Shown: positions 1-12,000 of the stretch, one piece after another
Position numbering within the stretch: position 1 is the first letter of the stretch
Layout of the letters: each line of letters opens with the position of its first letter
Source: DATMER01 sp040349255
GTDB lineage: Bacteria > Acidobacteriota > Thermoanaerobaculia > Multivoradales > UBA5704
Length of the DNA stretch: 64,000 bases
Assembly (NCBI GenBank): GCA_040349255.1
Contig: JBEQUE010000085.1
Coordinates: forward strand, 1 to 64,000
Direction of reading: 5' to 3'
The notes under the pieces: model-generated
What the model saw: only the letters and a program-made list of their open reading frames with translations
Database searches by the model: none
Told to the model about the DNA's origin: nothing
Position numbers and translations under genes: made by a program

Positions 1-3000
1 CCGGTGCAGTACGCCGACTTCGCGGCCTGGCAGCGCGAGCGCCTCTCGGGCGAGGCACTCGACGCCGAGCTCGCCTGGTGGCGGGAGCGCCTCGCCGGGG
101 CCCCGCCGGTGCTCGACCTGCCCTCCGACCGGCCGCGCCCCGCGGTCCGGACCTCGCGCGGGACAACCCTCTCCTCCCTCCTGCCCGCGGAGCTGGCGCA
201 GGAGCTCGGGCGGCTGGGCCAGCGGCATGGCGCCACGCTTTTCATGACGCTGCTCGCGGGCTTCGCCGCTCTGCTCTCGCGCTACGCCGACCGCGACGAC
301 ATCCTGGTGGGCTCGCCGGTCGCCAACCGCCGCCGCGTGGAGCTGGAGGGCCTGATCGGCTTCTTCGTCAACACCCTGGTGCTGCGTCTCGGCCTGTCGG
401 GCCCGCCCTCCTTCTCCAGGCTGGTGGAGCAGGCCCGCGAGGTGGTCCGCGAGGCGCTGCAGCACCAGGACCTGCCGTTCGAAAGGCTGGTCGAGGACCT
501 GGAGCCGCGCCGCGATCTGTCGCACGCGCCGGTCGTCCAGGTGCTCTTCCAGCTCGAGGAGGAGGAGCCGCGGGCGATCGCGATCCCCGGCCTCGAGCTG
601 CGGCCGCTCAGCCTGACCAGCGGCGTCGCGCGCGCCGACCTGACCGTCTCCGCCACGCGCGGCGCCGGCGGCCTCGCGATCGCCGCGGAGGCCAGCTCCG
701 ACCTGTTCGAGCCGGCCACCGTGGCGCGGCTGCTGGAGCACTTCGGCAACCTGCTGGCCGGGGCGGCCGGCGACCCGGAGCTGCCCGTCGGGGACCTCCC
801 TCTGCTCGGCGCGGAGGAGCGCCGCCAGATCCTGGAGGAGTGGAGCCGGACGGCGGAAGCCCCGCCGGACGCCCGGCCGGTCCACGAGCGCGTCGCCGCC
901 GCGGCGCGCGCCAACCCCGGCGCCCTGGCGGTGGAGCTCGGGGGCGAGCGGCTGACCTACGGCGAGCTGGACGGGCGGGCCGACCGCCTGGCGGCCCGGC
1001 TGCGCCGAGCCGGCGTGGGCGTTGAATCGCGCGTCGCGGTCCACGTCGAGCGCGGGCCGGAGATGGCGGTTGCCTTTCTGGCGGTGCTCAAGGCCGGGGG
1101 CGCCTACGTGCCGCTGGACCCGGAGCAGCCCGGGGAGCGGCTGGCGCTGATGATCGAGGACGCCGGGGCCGACGTGCTGCTGACCTCCCGCGCAGCCCCC
1201 TCGGTCCTGACGGCAGGACAGGTGGTCTTCCTCGACGAGGCCGGCGACGGCCCACCGCCGGGCGAGACCCCGCCGGAAGCCCTGGCCTACCTGATCTTCA
1301 CCTCCGGCTCCACCGGCCGGCCCAAGGGCGTCGCCGTGCCGCACTCGGCGCTGAGCAACCTCGTGCAGTGGCACCTGGAGGCCTTCGGGGTGACGCCCGC
1401 CGACCGGGTGGCGCAGGTCGCGGGCCTGGGCTTCGACGCCTCGGTCTGGGAGATCTGGCCCTGCCTGGCCGCCGGTGCCAGCCTCCACCTCGTCCCCGGA
1501 GAGATCCGGACGGCGCCCGAGGCGGTGCGCCGGTGGCTGGTCGCGGAGCGGATCACCGTCGCCTTCCTGCCCACGCCCCTGGCGGAGGCGGTCCTGGCGC
1601 TGCCGGACCCGGAGTGGGGCTCCCTGCGCGTCCTGCTGACCGGCGGCGATCGTCTGCGCCTGCCGGCGCCGGCGCCCGCCGCGCCGGCGCTGGTCAACAA
1701 CTACGGCCCGACCGAGAACGCGGTGGTGGCGACCTCGGGTGTCGTGGCTCCCGGCTCTCCGGCGGGCAGCCTGCCGCCGATCGGCCGGCCGGTGAGCCGC
1801 GTCCGGGCCCATGTCCTCGATCGCCGGGGCCTCCCGGTGCCCGCTCTGGTCGCGGGCGAGCTCTGGCTTGGAGGGGCCAGCCTCGCCAGGGGGTACTTCG
1901 GCCGGCCGGACCTGACCGCGGAGCGCTTCCTCCCCGATCCTTTCGGAGAGGGCGGCCGGCTCTACCGCACCGGCGACCTGGTGCGCTGGCGCCGCGACGG
2001 CGGGCTGGAGTATCTGGGCCGCGCCGACCAGCAGGTCAAGGTGAGGGGCGTCCGCATCGAGCCCGGCGAGATCGAGGCCGCGCTCGCGGCCCATCCCGCG
2101 GTGCGCGAGGCGGTCGTGGTGGCCGGGGAGGACCTTGCTGGAGACCGCCGCCTGGTCGCCTACGTGGCAGCAGAGGCGTCGTCGGCCGGCGAGCTGCGGA
2201 GCTTCCTGGGAGCCCGCCTGCCGGCGGCCATGGTGCCCTCCGCCTTCGTGTTTCTGGACCGGCTGCCGCTGACCCCGAACGGCAAGGTGGACCGGCGGGC
2301 TCTGCCGGCACCCGAGGGGAGCGGGGAGGCGGAGCGGTACGTGGCCCCCGGCACCTCGGTCGAAGAGCTCCTGGCTGGGATCTGGTCGGAGATCCTGAGC
2401 GTCGCGCGGGTCGGAGCCGGGGACGACTTCTTCGCCCTGGGCGGCCATTCGCTGCTGGCGACGCGGGTGGTGTCGGCGGTCCGGCGCACGTTCGGCGTGG
2501 AGCTGCCCCTGCGAGCGCTGTTCGAAGCCCCGATCCTCGCCGACCTGGCCCGCCGGGTGGAGGCGGCGCTGCGCGACGGGACGGAGGCCGCAACTCCGGC
2601 GCTTCGACCCGTGCCCAGGGACGGAACGCTGCCGCTGTCGTTCTCCCAGGAGCGCCTCTGGTTTGTCGATCAGCTCCAGCCGGGGACCGCGGTCTACAAC
2701 CTGCCGGTCTTCTTCCGCGTGGACGGACGCCTCTCGGCGCGGCTCCTGGAGGCCGTCCTGTCCGAGGTCGTGCGCCGGCACGAAGTGCTGCGCACCCGCT
2801 TCGAAGCGGTCGACGGCGCGCCGCGACAGAGGATCGAGCCGGCGCGGCCTTTCCCGGTGCCGGTGGCGGACCTGTCCGGGCTGGTGGCCGAAGCCCGGTC
2901 GTCCGAGCTGGCACGGCTCGCGGGCGAGGAGGCGCGGCGCCCGTTCGATCTGCAGGAGGGGCGGCTTCTGCGCGTGGTCCTGGTCGATCTGGGCGAGGAG

Positions 3001-6000
3001 CAGGCCGTGCTGTTCAACCTCCACCACATCGCCGGGGACGGCTGGTCCATGGGCGTGCTGACCCGCGAGGTCGTGGCGCTCTACGGAGCGTTCCGGGCCG
3101 GGAAGCCGTCGCCGTTGGCGGAGCCGGCGGTGCAGTATGCCGACTTCGCCGCCTGGCAGCGGCAGTGGCTGTCCGGACCGGCGCTGGAGCGGCAGGTCGC
3201 CTACTGGCGCGAGCGCCTGGCCGGCGTGCCGGCGGTGCTCGACCTGCCCGTCGACAGGCCACGGCCGCCCGCGCAGGACTTCCGGGGAGGCCGCCTGACC
3301 CTGCGGCTGCCGCGGGAGTTCTCCGAGGCGCTGCGCGACCAGGGCCGGCGGGAAGGGGTGACCCTGTTCATGCTGCTGCTGGCGGCCTTCGAGGCGCTGC
3401 TGTCGCGGCACACGCGGCAGGACATGCTGGCGGTGGGGACGCCGATCGCAAACCGGCACCGGGAGGAGACGGAGGGGCTGATCGGCTTTTTCGTCAACAC
3501 GCTGGCGCTGACTGGGGATCTCCGGGGCGACCCGACCTGGAGGGAGCTGCTGGCCCGTTCGCGGGAGGCGAGCCTCGGCGCCTACGCGCACCAGGACCTG
3601 CCGTTCGAGAAGCTGGTCGAGGAGCTGGAGCCGCAGCGCGATCTCTCGACGAGCCCGCTGTTCCAGGTGATGCTGGTGCTGCAGAACACCCCGCGGGAGG
3701 CCCTGGAGCTGCCGGGCCTGCGCCTGGAGCCGCTGGAGAGCGACACCGGCACGGCGAAGTTCGACCTGACGCTGACCGTGCACGACGACGGCGAGAGCCT
3801 CGCCGCCTCACTCAACTACAGGACCGGCCTGTTCGAGACCGCCACGGCGCGGCGGCTCCTGGAGCGCTTCGAGTGGCTGCTTGCGGGCGCCGCGGCGTCG
3901 CCGGAGGCCCGCGTCCGGGCGCTGCCGCTGCTGAGCCGGGAGGAGCGCGCGCAACTGCTGGTTTCGTGGAACGCCACGGCCACGGAGACGACGCGGCGGG
4001 ACGCCTGCCTGCACGAGCTGATCTCGGCCCAGGCGGCGCGCACGCCGGAAGCGGTGGCGGTGCGCTGCGAGGACCGGGCGCTGAGTTACCGGGAGCTGGA
4101 GCGCGAGGCCGGCCGTCTCGCGCTGTACCTGCGCGGCCTGGGAGTGGGGCCGGAGGTGCCGGTCGGGTTGCTGATGGAGCAGAGCCTGGAGGGAATCGTG
4201 GGCCTCCTCGGCATTCTTCAGGCGGGAGGCGCCTATGTGCCGCTGGATCCCGAGGCTCCGGCCGAGCGGCTGGCCGCCATCGTGGAGGATGCCGGTCTCT
4301 CCCTGGTAGTGACCCGCGGGGCGGCCCGGGAAGTGCCGCTGGCGGGCTCGCGGACGATCCGGCTCGACGAGCTGCCGGAGGGGGACGGCACTCCGGAGTC
4401 CCTGTCCTCGCCGTCGAACCTGGCGTACGTGCTGTACACCTCGGGCTCGACGGGGCGGCCCAAGGGAGTGATGGTGGAGCACCGTTCGGTGGTCAACTAC
4501 TCGCTGGCGATCGTGGAGAAGCTGGGCCTGGGACCGGGGGCGAGCTTCGCGCAGGTGCAGCCGCTGACGGTGGATTCCTGCGTGACGGCGATCTTCCCGC
4601 CGCTGCTGAGCGGCGGCTCCGTGCACACGGTGACCCGGCAGCGGGCGCTCGACGCCGGAGCTCTGTGCGAGATCCTGGGCCGGCATCCGGCCGACGGCAT
4701 GAAGATCGCGCCGTCGCACCTGTCGGCGCTGCTCGCGGCGGCGCCGGAGGGGCCGCTGCTGCCGCGGCGATGGCTGGTGGTGGGAGGCGAACCGTCGCAA
4801 CTCGCCTGGCTGCGGCGGCTGCGGGCGGAGGCGCCGGAGCGCGCGGTGTTCAACCACTACGGTCCGACCGAGGCGACGGTGGGAATGCTGATGTACCCGG
4901 TCGAGGAGCTCCCGGAGCCGGGTTTCTCGCAGGCGGCTCCGGTGGGCAGGCCGCTGGCGAACTGCCAGGGTTACCTGCTGGACTCGGAGCTGGCGCCGGT
5001 GCCGCCAGGCACCCTGGGCCAGCTCTACATCGGCGGCGACTGTGTGGCCCGGGGCTACCTGGGGAGGCCGGACCTGACGGCGGAGCGGTTCCTGCCGGAC
5101 CCGTATGCCGCGGAGCCCGGCGGCCGGCTGTACGACAGCGGCGACCTGATGCGCCACACGGCGGAGGGCGACCTGGTCTTCTTCGGCCGCCTCGACCATC
5201 AGGTCAAGATCCGGGGCTTCCGGATCGAGCTCGGGGAGATCGAGGCGGCGGTGGCCCGCCACCCCGGGGTGAGGGAAGCGGTGGTGCGGGTCTGGGAGGA
5301 GGCCCCGGGCCGCAACGGGCTGGTGGCGTACGTGGTGACGCGCGAGGGCGCGGCGGCGGTGGACGCGCGGGAGCTGCGCCGCTTCCTGGCCGACAGGCTG
5401 CCGGACGTCATGCTGCCTTCGGCGGTGGTGGCGCTGGCGGATCTGCCGCGCACCCCGCACGGCAAGCTCGACCTCAAGGCTCTCCCCGCGCCCCTGCCCG
5501 CGGAAGGGGAGGCAGAGAACGCCGCTCCGCGCACCCCGGCCGAGGAGCGGATGGCCGGGATCTGGAGCGCGGTTCTCGCCCGCGCCCCCATCGGGATCCA
5601 CGACAACTTCTTCGAGAGCGGCGGCCATTCGCTGCTCGCCATTCAGCTCGTGGCGCAGGTACGCCAGGCCTTCGGCGTGGACCTCCCGCTGCGCACCCTG
5701 TTCGAAGCGCCGACGGTGGCGGAGCTCGCCGCGAAGGTGGCGGTCGCCCGGGCCGGGCGGAGCGCGGAGGAGACGGTCCTCGATCTGCCGACGATCCTGC
5801 CGGACCGCGGGTATCGCCATGAGCCCTTCCCCCTCAACGAGGTGCAGCAGGCCTACTGGGTCGGCCGCAGCCAGGCGTTCGAGCTCGGCAACAGCTCCAC
5901 CTACAGCTACACCGAGCTGGAGAGCGAGGACCTGGACCTCGACCGCCTGGAATGGGTGATCAACCGCCTCATCGAGCGCCACTCCATGTTGCGCGCCATC

Positions 6001-9000
6001 GTCCTGCCGACCGGCGAGCAGCAGATCCTGGAGCGGGTGCCGCCCTTCCGCATCCCGGTCGAGGACCTGCGCGGCCTGACGGCCGGCGAGGCAGAGGCGC
6101 GTCTGGCCGCCCTGCGCCAGGGCTTGGCCCAGCAGGTGCTGCCGGCGGACCGATGGCCGCTCTTCGACCTGCGGGCCACCCTTCTTCCCGGGGGCCGGAT
6201 CCGCCTGCACCTGGGCCGCGACGCCCTGATCTGGGACGCCTGGAGCTTCCGCATCCTGCGCCGCGACCTCGCCGCGCTGTACCGGGACCCGGACGCCGAC
6301 TTGCCGGTTCTCGACCTCTCCTTCCGGGACTACGTGTTGGCGGAGCGGGCCCTCGAGAGCACGGCGCTCTACCAGCGCTCCCGCGGCTACTGGACCGACC
6401 GCCTGCCTACCCTGCCGCCGGCGCCCGAGCTGCCGCTGGCCAGGCCCCCCGGCTCGCTCGCCAGCCCGCGTTTCGTCCGCCGCGCCGGGATGATGGAACC
6501 GGAGCGCTGGTCGCGGCTGAAGAGCCGGGGCCACCAGCTCGGCCTGACGCCGTCCGGCCTGGTGCTCGCGGCGTTCTCCGAGGTGCTGGCCGCCTGGAGC
6601 CGGAGCCCGCGGCTCACGATCAACCTCACCCTGTTCCGGCGCCTGCCGATGCACCCTGAAGTCGACGAGCTCATCGGCGACTTCACCTCGCTGACCCTGC
6701 TGGAGGTGGATGCGGCCCGCGGCGGGAGCTTCGAGCTGCGCGCCCGCGCCGTCCAGGAGCGGCTCTGGGACGACCTGGACCATCCGTACTTCAGCGGCCT
6801 GAAGGTCCTGCGGGAGCTCGTCCGCCTGCGCGGCGGCGCTCCGGGGGACGTGCTGATGCCCGTGGTGCTCACGAGCACCCTGACCATGCCCGCGAACGAT
6901 ACGCCGGCGGCACCGGCGGCCGGCGGCCTGGCGGTCGAGGGCGGGTACTCGATCTCCCGGACCTCCCAGGTGTGGCTCGATCACCAGGTCTCGGAGGCGC
7001 GGGGCGCGCTGCGCTTCAACTGGGACGCGGTGGAGGATCTCTTCCCCCCGGGCCTGCTGGACGACATGTTCGGCGCCTACTGCCGTCTGCTGGAGCGGCT
7101 GGCGGACGGGGAGGAGGCCTGGCAGGCCACGTCCCTGGGCCTGCCGCCGACGGCCCAGGAGGAGCTCCGGGCGCGGGTCAACGCGACGGCGGAGCCACTC
7201 TCGGACGCGCTCCTGCACACGCTGGTCTCGGCGCGCGCCGCAGCCCAGCCGGACCATCCGGCGGTGGTCTCGGGGGACCGCGTGCTCTCCTATGCCCAGT
7301 TGGAGAGGCTCTCGACCCGGCTGGGCCGGCGCCTGCGGGAGCTGGGAGCGCGGCCGAACGAGCTGGTGGCGGTGGTGATGGAGAAGGGCTGGAAGCAGGC
7401 GGTGGCCGTGCTGGCGGTGCTCAAGTCGGGCGCGGCCTACCTGCCGCTCGACCCGGCGCTGCCCCCGGAGCGGCTGCGGTTCCTGCTGGAGCAGGGGGAG
7501 GCGCGGCTCGCGCTGACTCAGCCCTGGCTGCTGGAATCCCTGAGCTGGCCCTCCGGGGTGAAGCCCATCGCGGTCGAGGCCGGCGCGGAGGAGGGGGAGC
7601 CCGAGCCCCTGACGCCAGTGCAGGGCCCGCGGGATCTGGCCTACGTGATCTTCACCTCGGGCTCGACGGGTGTGCCCAAGGGAGTGATGATCGAGCACGA
7701 GGGTGCGGTCAACACGGTGCTCGACGTCAACCGGCGCTTCGGGATCGGTCCGGAGGACCGGGTGCTGGCGCTGTCGTCGCTGAGCTTCGACCTGTCGGTG
7801 TGGGACCTGTTCGGAGTTCTGGCGGCCGGGGGGACGGTGGTGATGCCGGATCCGTCGGGCCTGCGGGATCCGGAGCACTGGGCGGAGCGGATGGAGCGCT
7901 GGGGCGTGACGCTGTGGAACACGGTGCCGGCGCTGATGGAGATGCTGACGGAGTACACCTCGGGTCGCGCAAGTCCCGGGAGCCTGCGACTGGTGCTGTT
8001 GTCGGGGGACTGGATCGCGCTCGATCTGCCAGACCGGGTGCGCCATCTCTGGCCGGGTGCGGAGGTGATCAGCCTGGGCGGAGCGACGGAGGCGTCGATC
8101 TGGTCGATCCTGTACCCGATCGGGGAGGTGGAGCCTGACTGGAAGAGCATCCCGTACGGCCGGCCAATGGTGAACCAGACGTTCCACGTGCTGGACGAGC
8201 GCCTGGAGTCGCGGCCGGTCTGGGTGCCGGGAGACCTCTTCATCGGCGGTGTGGGCCTGGCGCGGGGCTACTGGCGCGACGCGGAGAAGACGAAGCGCAG
8301 TTTCGCGGTGCACCCGCGGACGGGGGAGCGCCTGTACCGGACGGGCGACAAGGGCCGCTGGCTGCCGGATGGGACGATCGAGTTCCTGGGGCGCGAGGAC
8401 ACGCAGGTCAAGATCCAGGGCTATCGAGTGGAGCTCGGGGAGATCGAGGCGGCCCTGGAGAGCCACCCGGAGGTGCGCTCGGCCGTGGTCTCCGCGGTGG
8501 GCCCGGAGCGCGGAGCCCGCCGGCTCGTCGCCTACGTCGTGCCGCGCGGCGGGGAGGCGCCGGAGCTCGAGGCGGTGCGGTCGTTCCTGCGCGCTGCGCT
8601 GCCGGAGTACATGGTGCCAGCGGCCCTGATCGTCCTGCCCGGGCTGCCGCTGACCGCCAACGGCAAGGTGGACCGCAAGGCCCTGCCGGTCCCCGAGCTG
8701 GCCTCGCAGGAGCCCGAGGACGCCTCCTCCGTTCCCCGGACTGCGGTCGAGGAGCGCTTGGTCGAGCTCTGGAAGTCGCTCCTCGGCATCGACCAGGTCG
8801 GCATCCACGACAGCCTCTTCCAGCTCGGCGGCAACTCCCTGACCTCGATCCAGCTCCTGGTGCGGGTCCGGGAGGCCTACGGCGTCGACGTGCCCCTGCG
8901 CAGCCTGTTCGAGGAGCCCACGGTGGCGGGCCTCGCGGCGCAGGTGGACCGCCTGCGAGCGGCCGGTGAAGGGGAAGCGCCGGCGGTGGGCACGGACATT

Positions 9001-12000
9001 CCTGCCGTGGCGCCGGATCCGGAGGCGCTCCACCTTTCCTTCCCGCTCAACGACGTCCAGCAGGCGTACTGGATCGGCCGCAGCAACGCCTTTGACCTGG
9101 GCAACGTCGCCTCCCACGGCTACCTGGAGCTGGAGTTCGCGGACCTGGACGTGGCGCGCTTCGAGCGCGCCTTCCGCCGGCTGATCCGGCACCACCCGAT
9201 GCTCCGCGCCCTGGTCACGCCGGACGGGCAGCAGCGGATCCTGGAGACGGTGCCGCCCTACAGGGTGGAAGTTCTCGATCTGGCCGGCTGCGCCGGGCCG
9301 GAGGCTGCGCCCCGCCTGGCGGAGGTGCGGGAGACCCTTTCCCACCAGATCCTCCCGGTGGGGAGCTGGCCGCTCTTCGACGTGCGCGCCTCGCGGCTCC
9401 CCGGCGGCCGGGTCCGGCTCCACTGCAGCGTCGACATCCTCCTGGTCGACGCCTGGAGCTCGCTCCTCCTGTTCCGGCAGATGGGGCAGCTCTATGCCGA
9501 CCCGGCGGCGCCGCTGCCGCCGTGCGATCTGTCCTTCCGCGACTACATCCTGGCGGAGATCGCGTTCAAGGAGTCCGCGATCTACCGCCGGTCGCGGGAG
9601 TACTGGCTCCAGCGCCTGGAGAGCCTGCCCCCGGCTCCCGACCTGCCGCTGAGCCGGACGCCGGGCTCCCTCGATCAACCCCGGTTCACGCGGCGGCACG
9701 CCGGCCTCGGCGCGGAGCGCTGGTCGCGGCTCAAGGGCCGCGCGGCCGAGGCGGGGCTCACCCCCTCCGGCGTCCTGCTGGCGGCGTTCTCCGAGGTGCT
9801 CGCGGCGTGGAGCCGCTCGCCGCGCTTCAGCCTCAACATCACCACGTTCAGCCGCCTGCCCTTCCACCCGCACGTCAACGAGATCGTGGGCGACTTCACC
9901 TCGCTGACCCTGCTGGAGGTGGACGCGTCGGGCGACCGCCCCTTCCGGACGCGCGCCCGGGCCATCCAGGAGCAGCTCTGGAAGGATCTCGAGCACCGCT
10001 TCTTCAGCGGCATCCGCGCGCTGCGGGAGATCGCCCGCCATCGCGGCCGGGGCTCCGGGGCTCTGATGCCCGTGGTCTTCACGAGCACCCTTTTCGGCGC
10101 GGAGCGCCGCTCGGGCGAGGAGCCCGCCGACCCCGCGCAGATCCGGGGAGAGGTGGCCTACGCCATCAGCCAGACGCCGCAGGTCTACCTCGACCATCAG
10201 GTGTCCGAGACCCGCGGTGCGCTGCGCTTCAACTGGGACTCGGTAGAGGAGCTGTTTCCCGCGGGCCTGCTGGACGACCTGTTCGGCGCCTACTGCCGGT
10301 TGCTGGAACGGCTGGCGGACGGGGAGGAGGCCTGGCAGGCCGCATCCCTGGGCCTGCCGCCGACGGCACAGGAAGAGCTGCGGGCGCGGGCCAACGCCAC
10401 GGCGGAGCCGCACTCGGGCACGCTGCTACACACGCTGGTGTCGGCGCGCGCCGCGGCGCAGCCGGACTGGCCTGCGGTGGTGTCGGGAGAGCGGGTGGTC
10501 TCTTATGGCGAGTTGGAGCGTCTCTCGACGCGGCTGGGCCGGCAGTTGCGCGAGCTGGGAGCGCGGCCGAACGAGCTGGTCGCGGTGGTGATGGAGAAGG
10601 GTTGGGAGCAGGCCGCGGCGGTGCTGGCGGTGCTCAAGTCGGGCGCGGCCTACCTGCCGATCGATCCGTCGCTGCCGCCGGAGCGCCTGCGGTTCCTGCT
10701 GGAGCAGGGGGAGGCGCGGCTTGCGCTGACCCAGCCCCGGCGGCTGGCGTCCGTGGAGTGGCCCGAGGGAGTGAAGGCCCTCGCCGTGGAGGGGGTGGAG
10801 GACGGCGGGCCGGAAGAGCCGCTGGAGCCGGTGCAGGGTCCGCGGGACCTGGCCTACGTGATCTTCACCTCGGGCTCGACCGGAGTGCCCAAGGGGGTGA
10901 TGATCGAGCACGAAGGCGCGGTCAACACGGTGCTCGACGTCAACCGGCGCTTCGGGGTCGGTCCGGAGGACCGGGTGCTGGCGCTGTCGTCGCTGAGCTT
11001 CGACCTGTCGGTGTGGGACCTGTTCGGAGTTCTGGCGGCCGGCGGGACGGTGGTGATGCCGGACCCGTCGGGCCTGCGGGATCCCGAGCACTGGACGGAG
11101 CGGATGGAGCGCTGGGGCGTGACGCTGTGGAACACGGTGCCGGCGCTGATGGAGATGCTGACGCAGTACGCCGCGGACCGCGCGAGGCCCGGAAATCTGC
11201 GGCTGGCGCTGCTGTCTGGCGATTGGATCGCGCTCGACCTGCCGGAGCGGGTGCGCCGCCTGTGGCCGGGAGCGGAGGTGATCAGCCTGGGCGGAGCGAC
11301 GGAGGCTTCGATCTGGTCGATCCTATACCCGATCGGCGAGGTGGAGGCGGGTTGGAAGAGCATCCCGTACGGGCTTCCTATGGTGAACCAGACGTTCCAG
11401 GTGCTGGACGAGCGCCTGGAGCCGCGTCCGGTGTGGGTGCCCGGAGACCTGTACATCGGCGGGGCGGGTCTGGCGCGGGGGTACTGGCGGGACGCGGAGA
11501 AGACGGAGCGCAGCTTCGTGTTTCAGCCGCGTACGGGGGAACGCCTGTACCGGACGGGCGACAAGGGCCGCTGGCTGGGGGATGGGACGATCGAGTTCCT
11601 GGGTCGGGAGGACACGCAGGTGAAGATCCAGGGCTACCGGGTGGAGCTCGGCGAGATCGAGGCGGCGCTGGAGAGCCACCCGGAGGTGCGCTCGGCCGTG
11701 GTCTCCGCGGTGGGTCCGGAGCGCGGCGCCCGCCGGCTCGTTGCCTACGTCGTGCCGCAGCGGACTGTAGCGGCTCCGCCGGTCGCCGCCCCGGCTCCGC
11801 GGCTCGACAGCTACGTCGATATCCTGGAGTTCAAGCTGAGCGAGCCCGGCCTGCGGCGGGACCCGGGAAGCAGCGTTCTCCAGCTCGACGAGCCCGCGGC
11901 CGACGAAACGCTGGCCCGGATCTACGCCACGCGCCGGAGCCATCGCCGGTTCCTGGAGCAGCCGATCTCCCGCACCTCGCTCGGCCACCTTCTGAGCGCG

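Noticed and set aside
3808..10413. A 2201-codon open frame on the minus strand inside NRPS-1
   Set aside because: Antisense shadow of a GC-rich gene: composition is extreme (Arg/Gln/Pro/His-rich) with no recognisable domain, while the + strand carries a full NRPS domain series. The same holds for 12735-17744 and 27705-34259.
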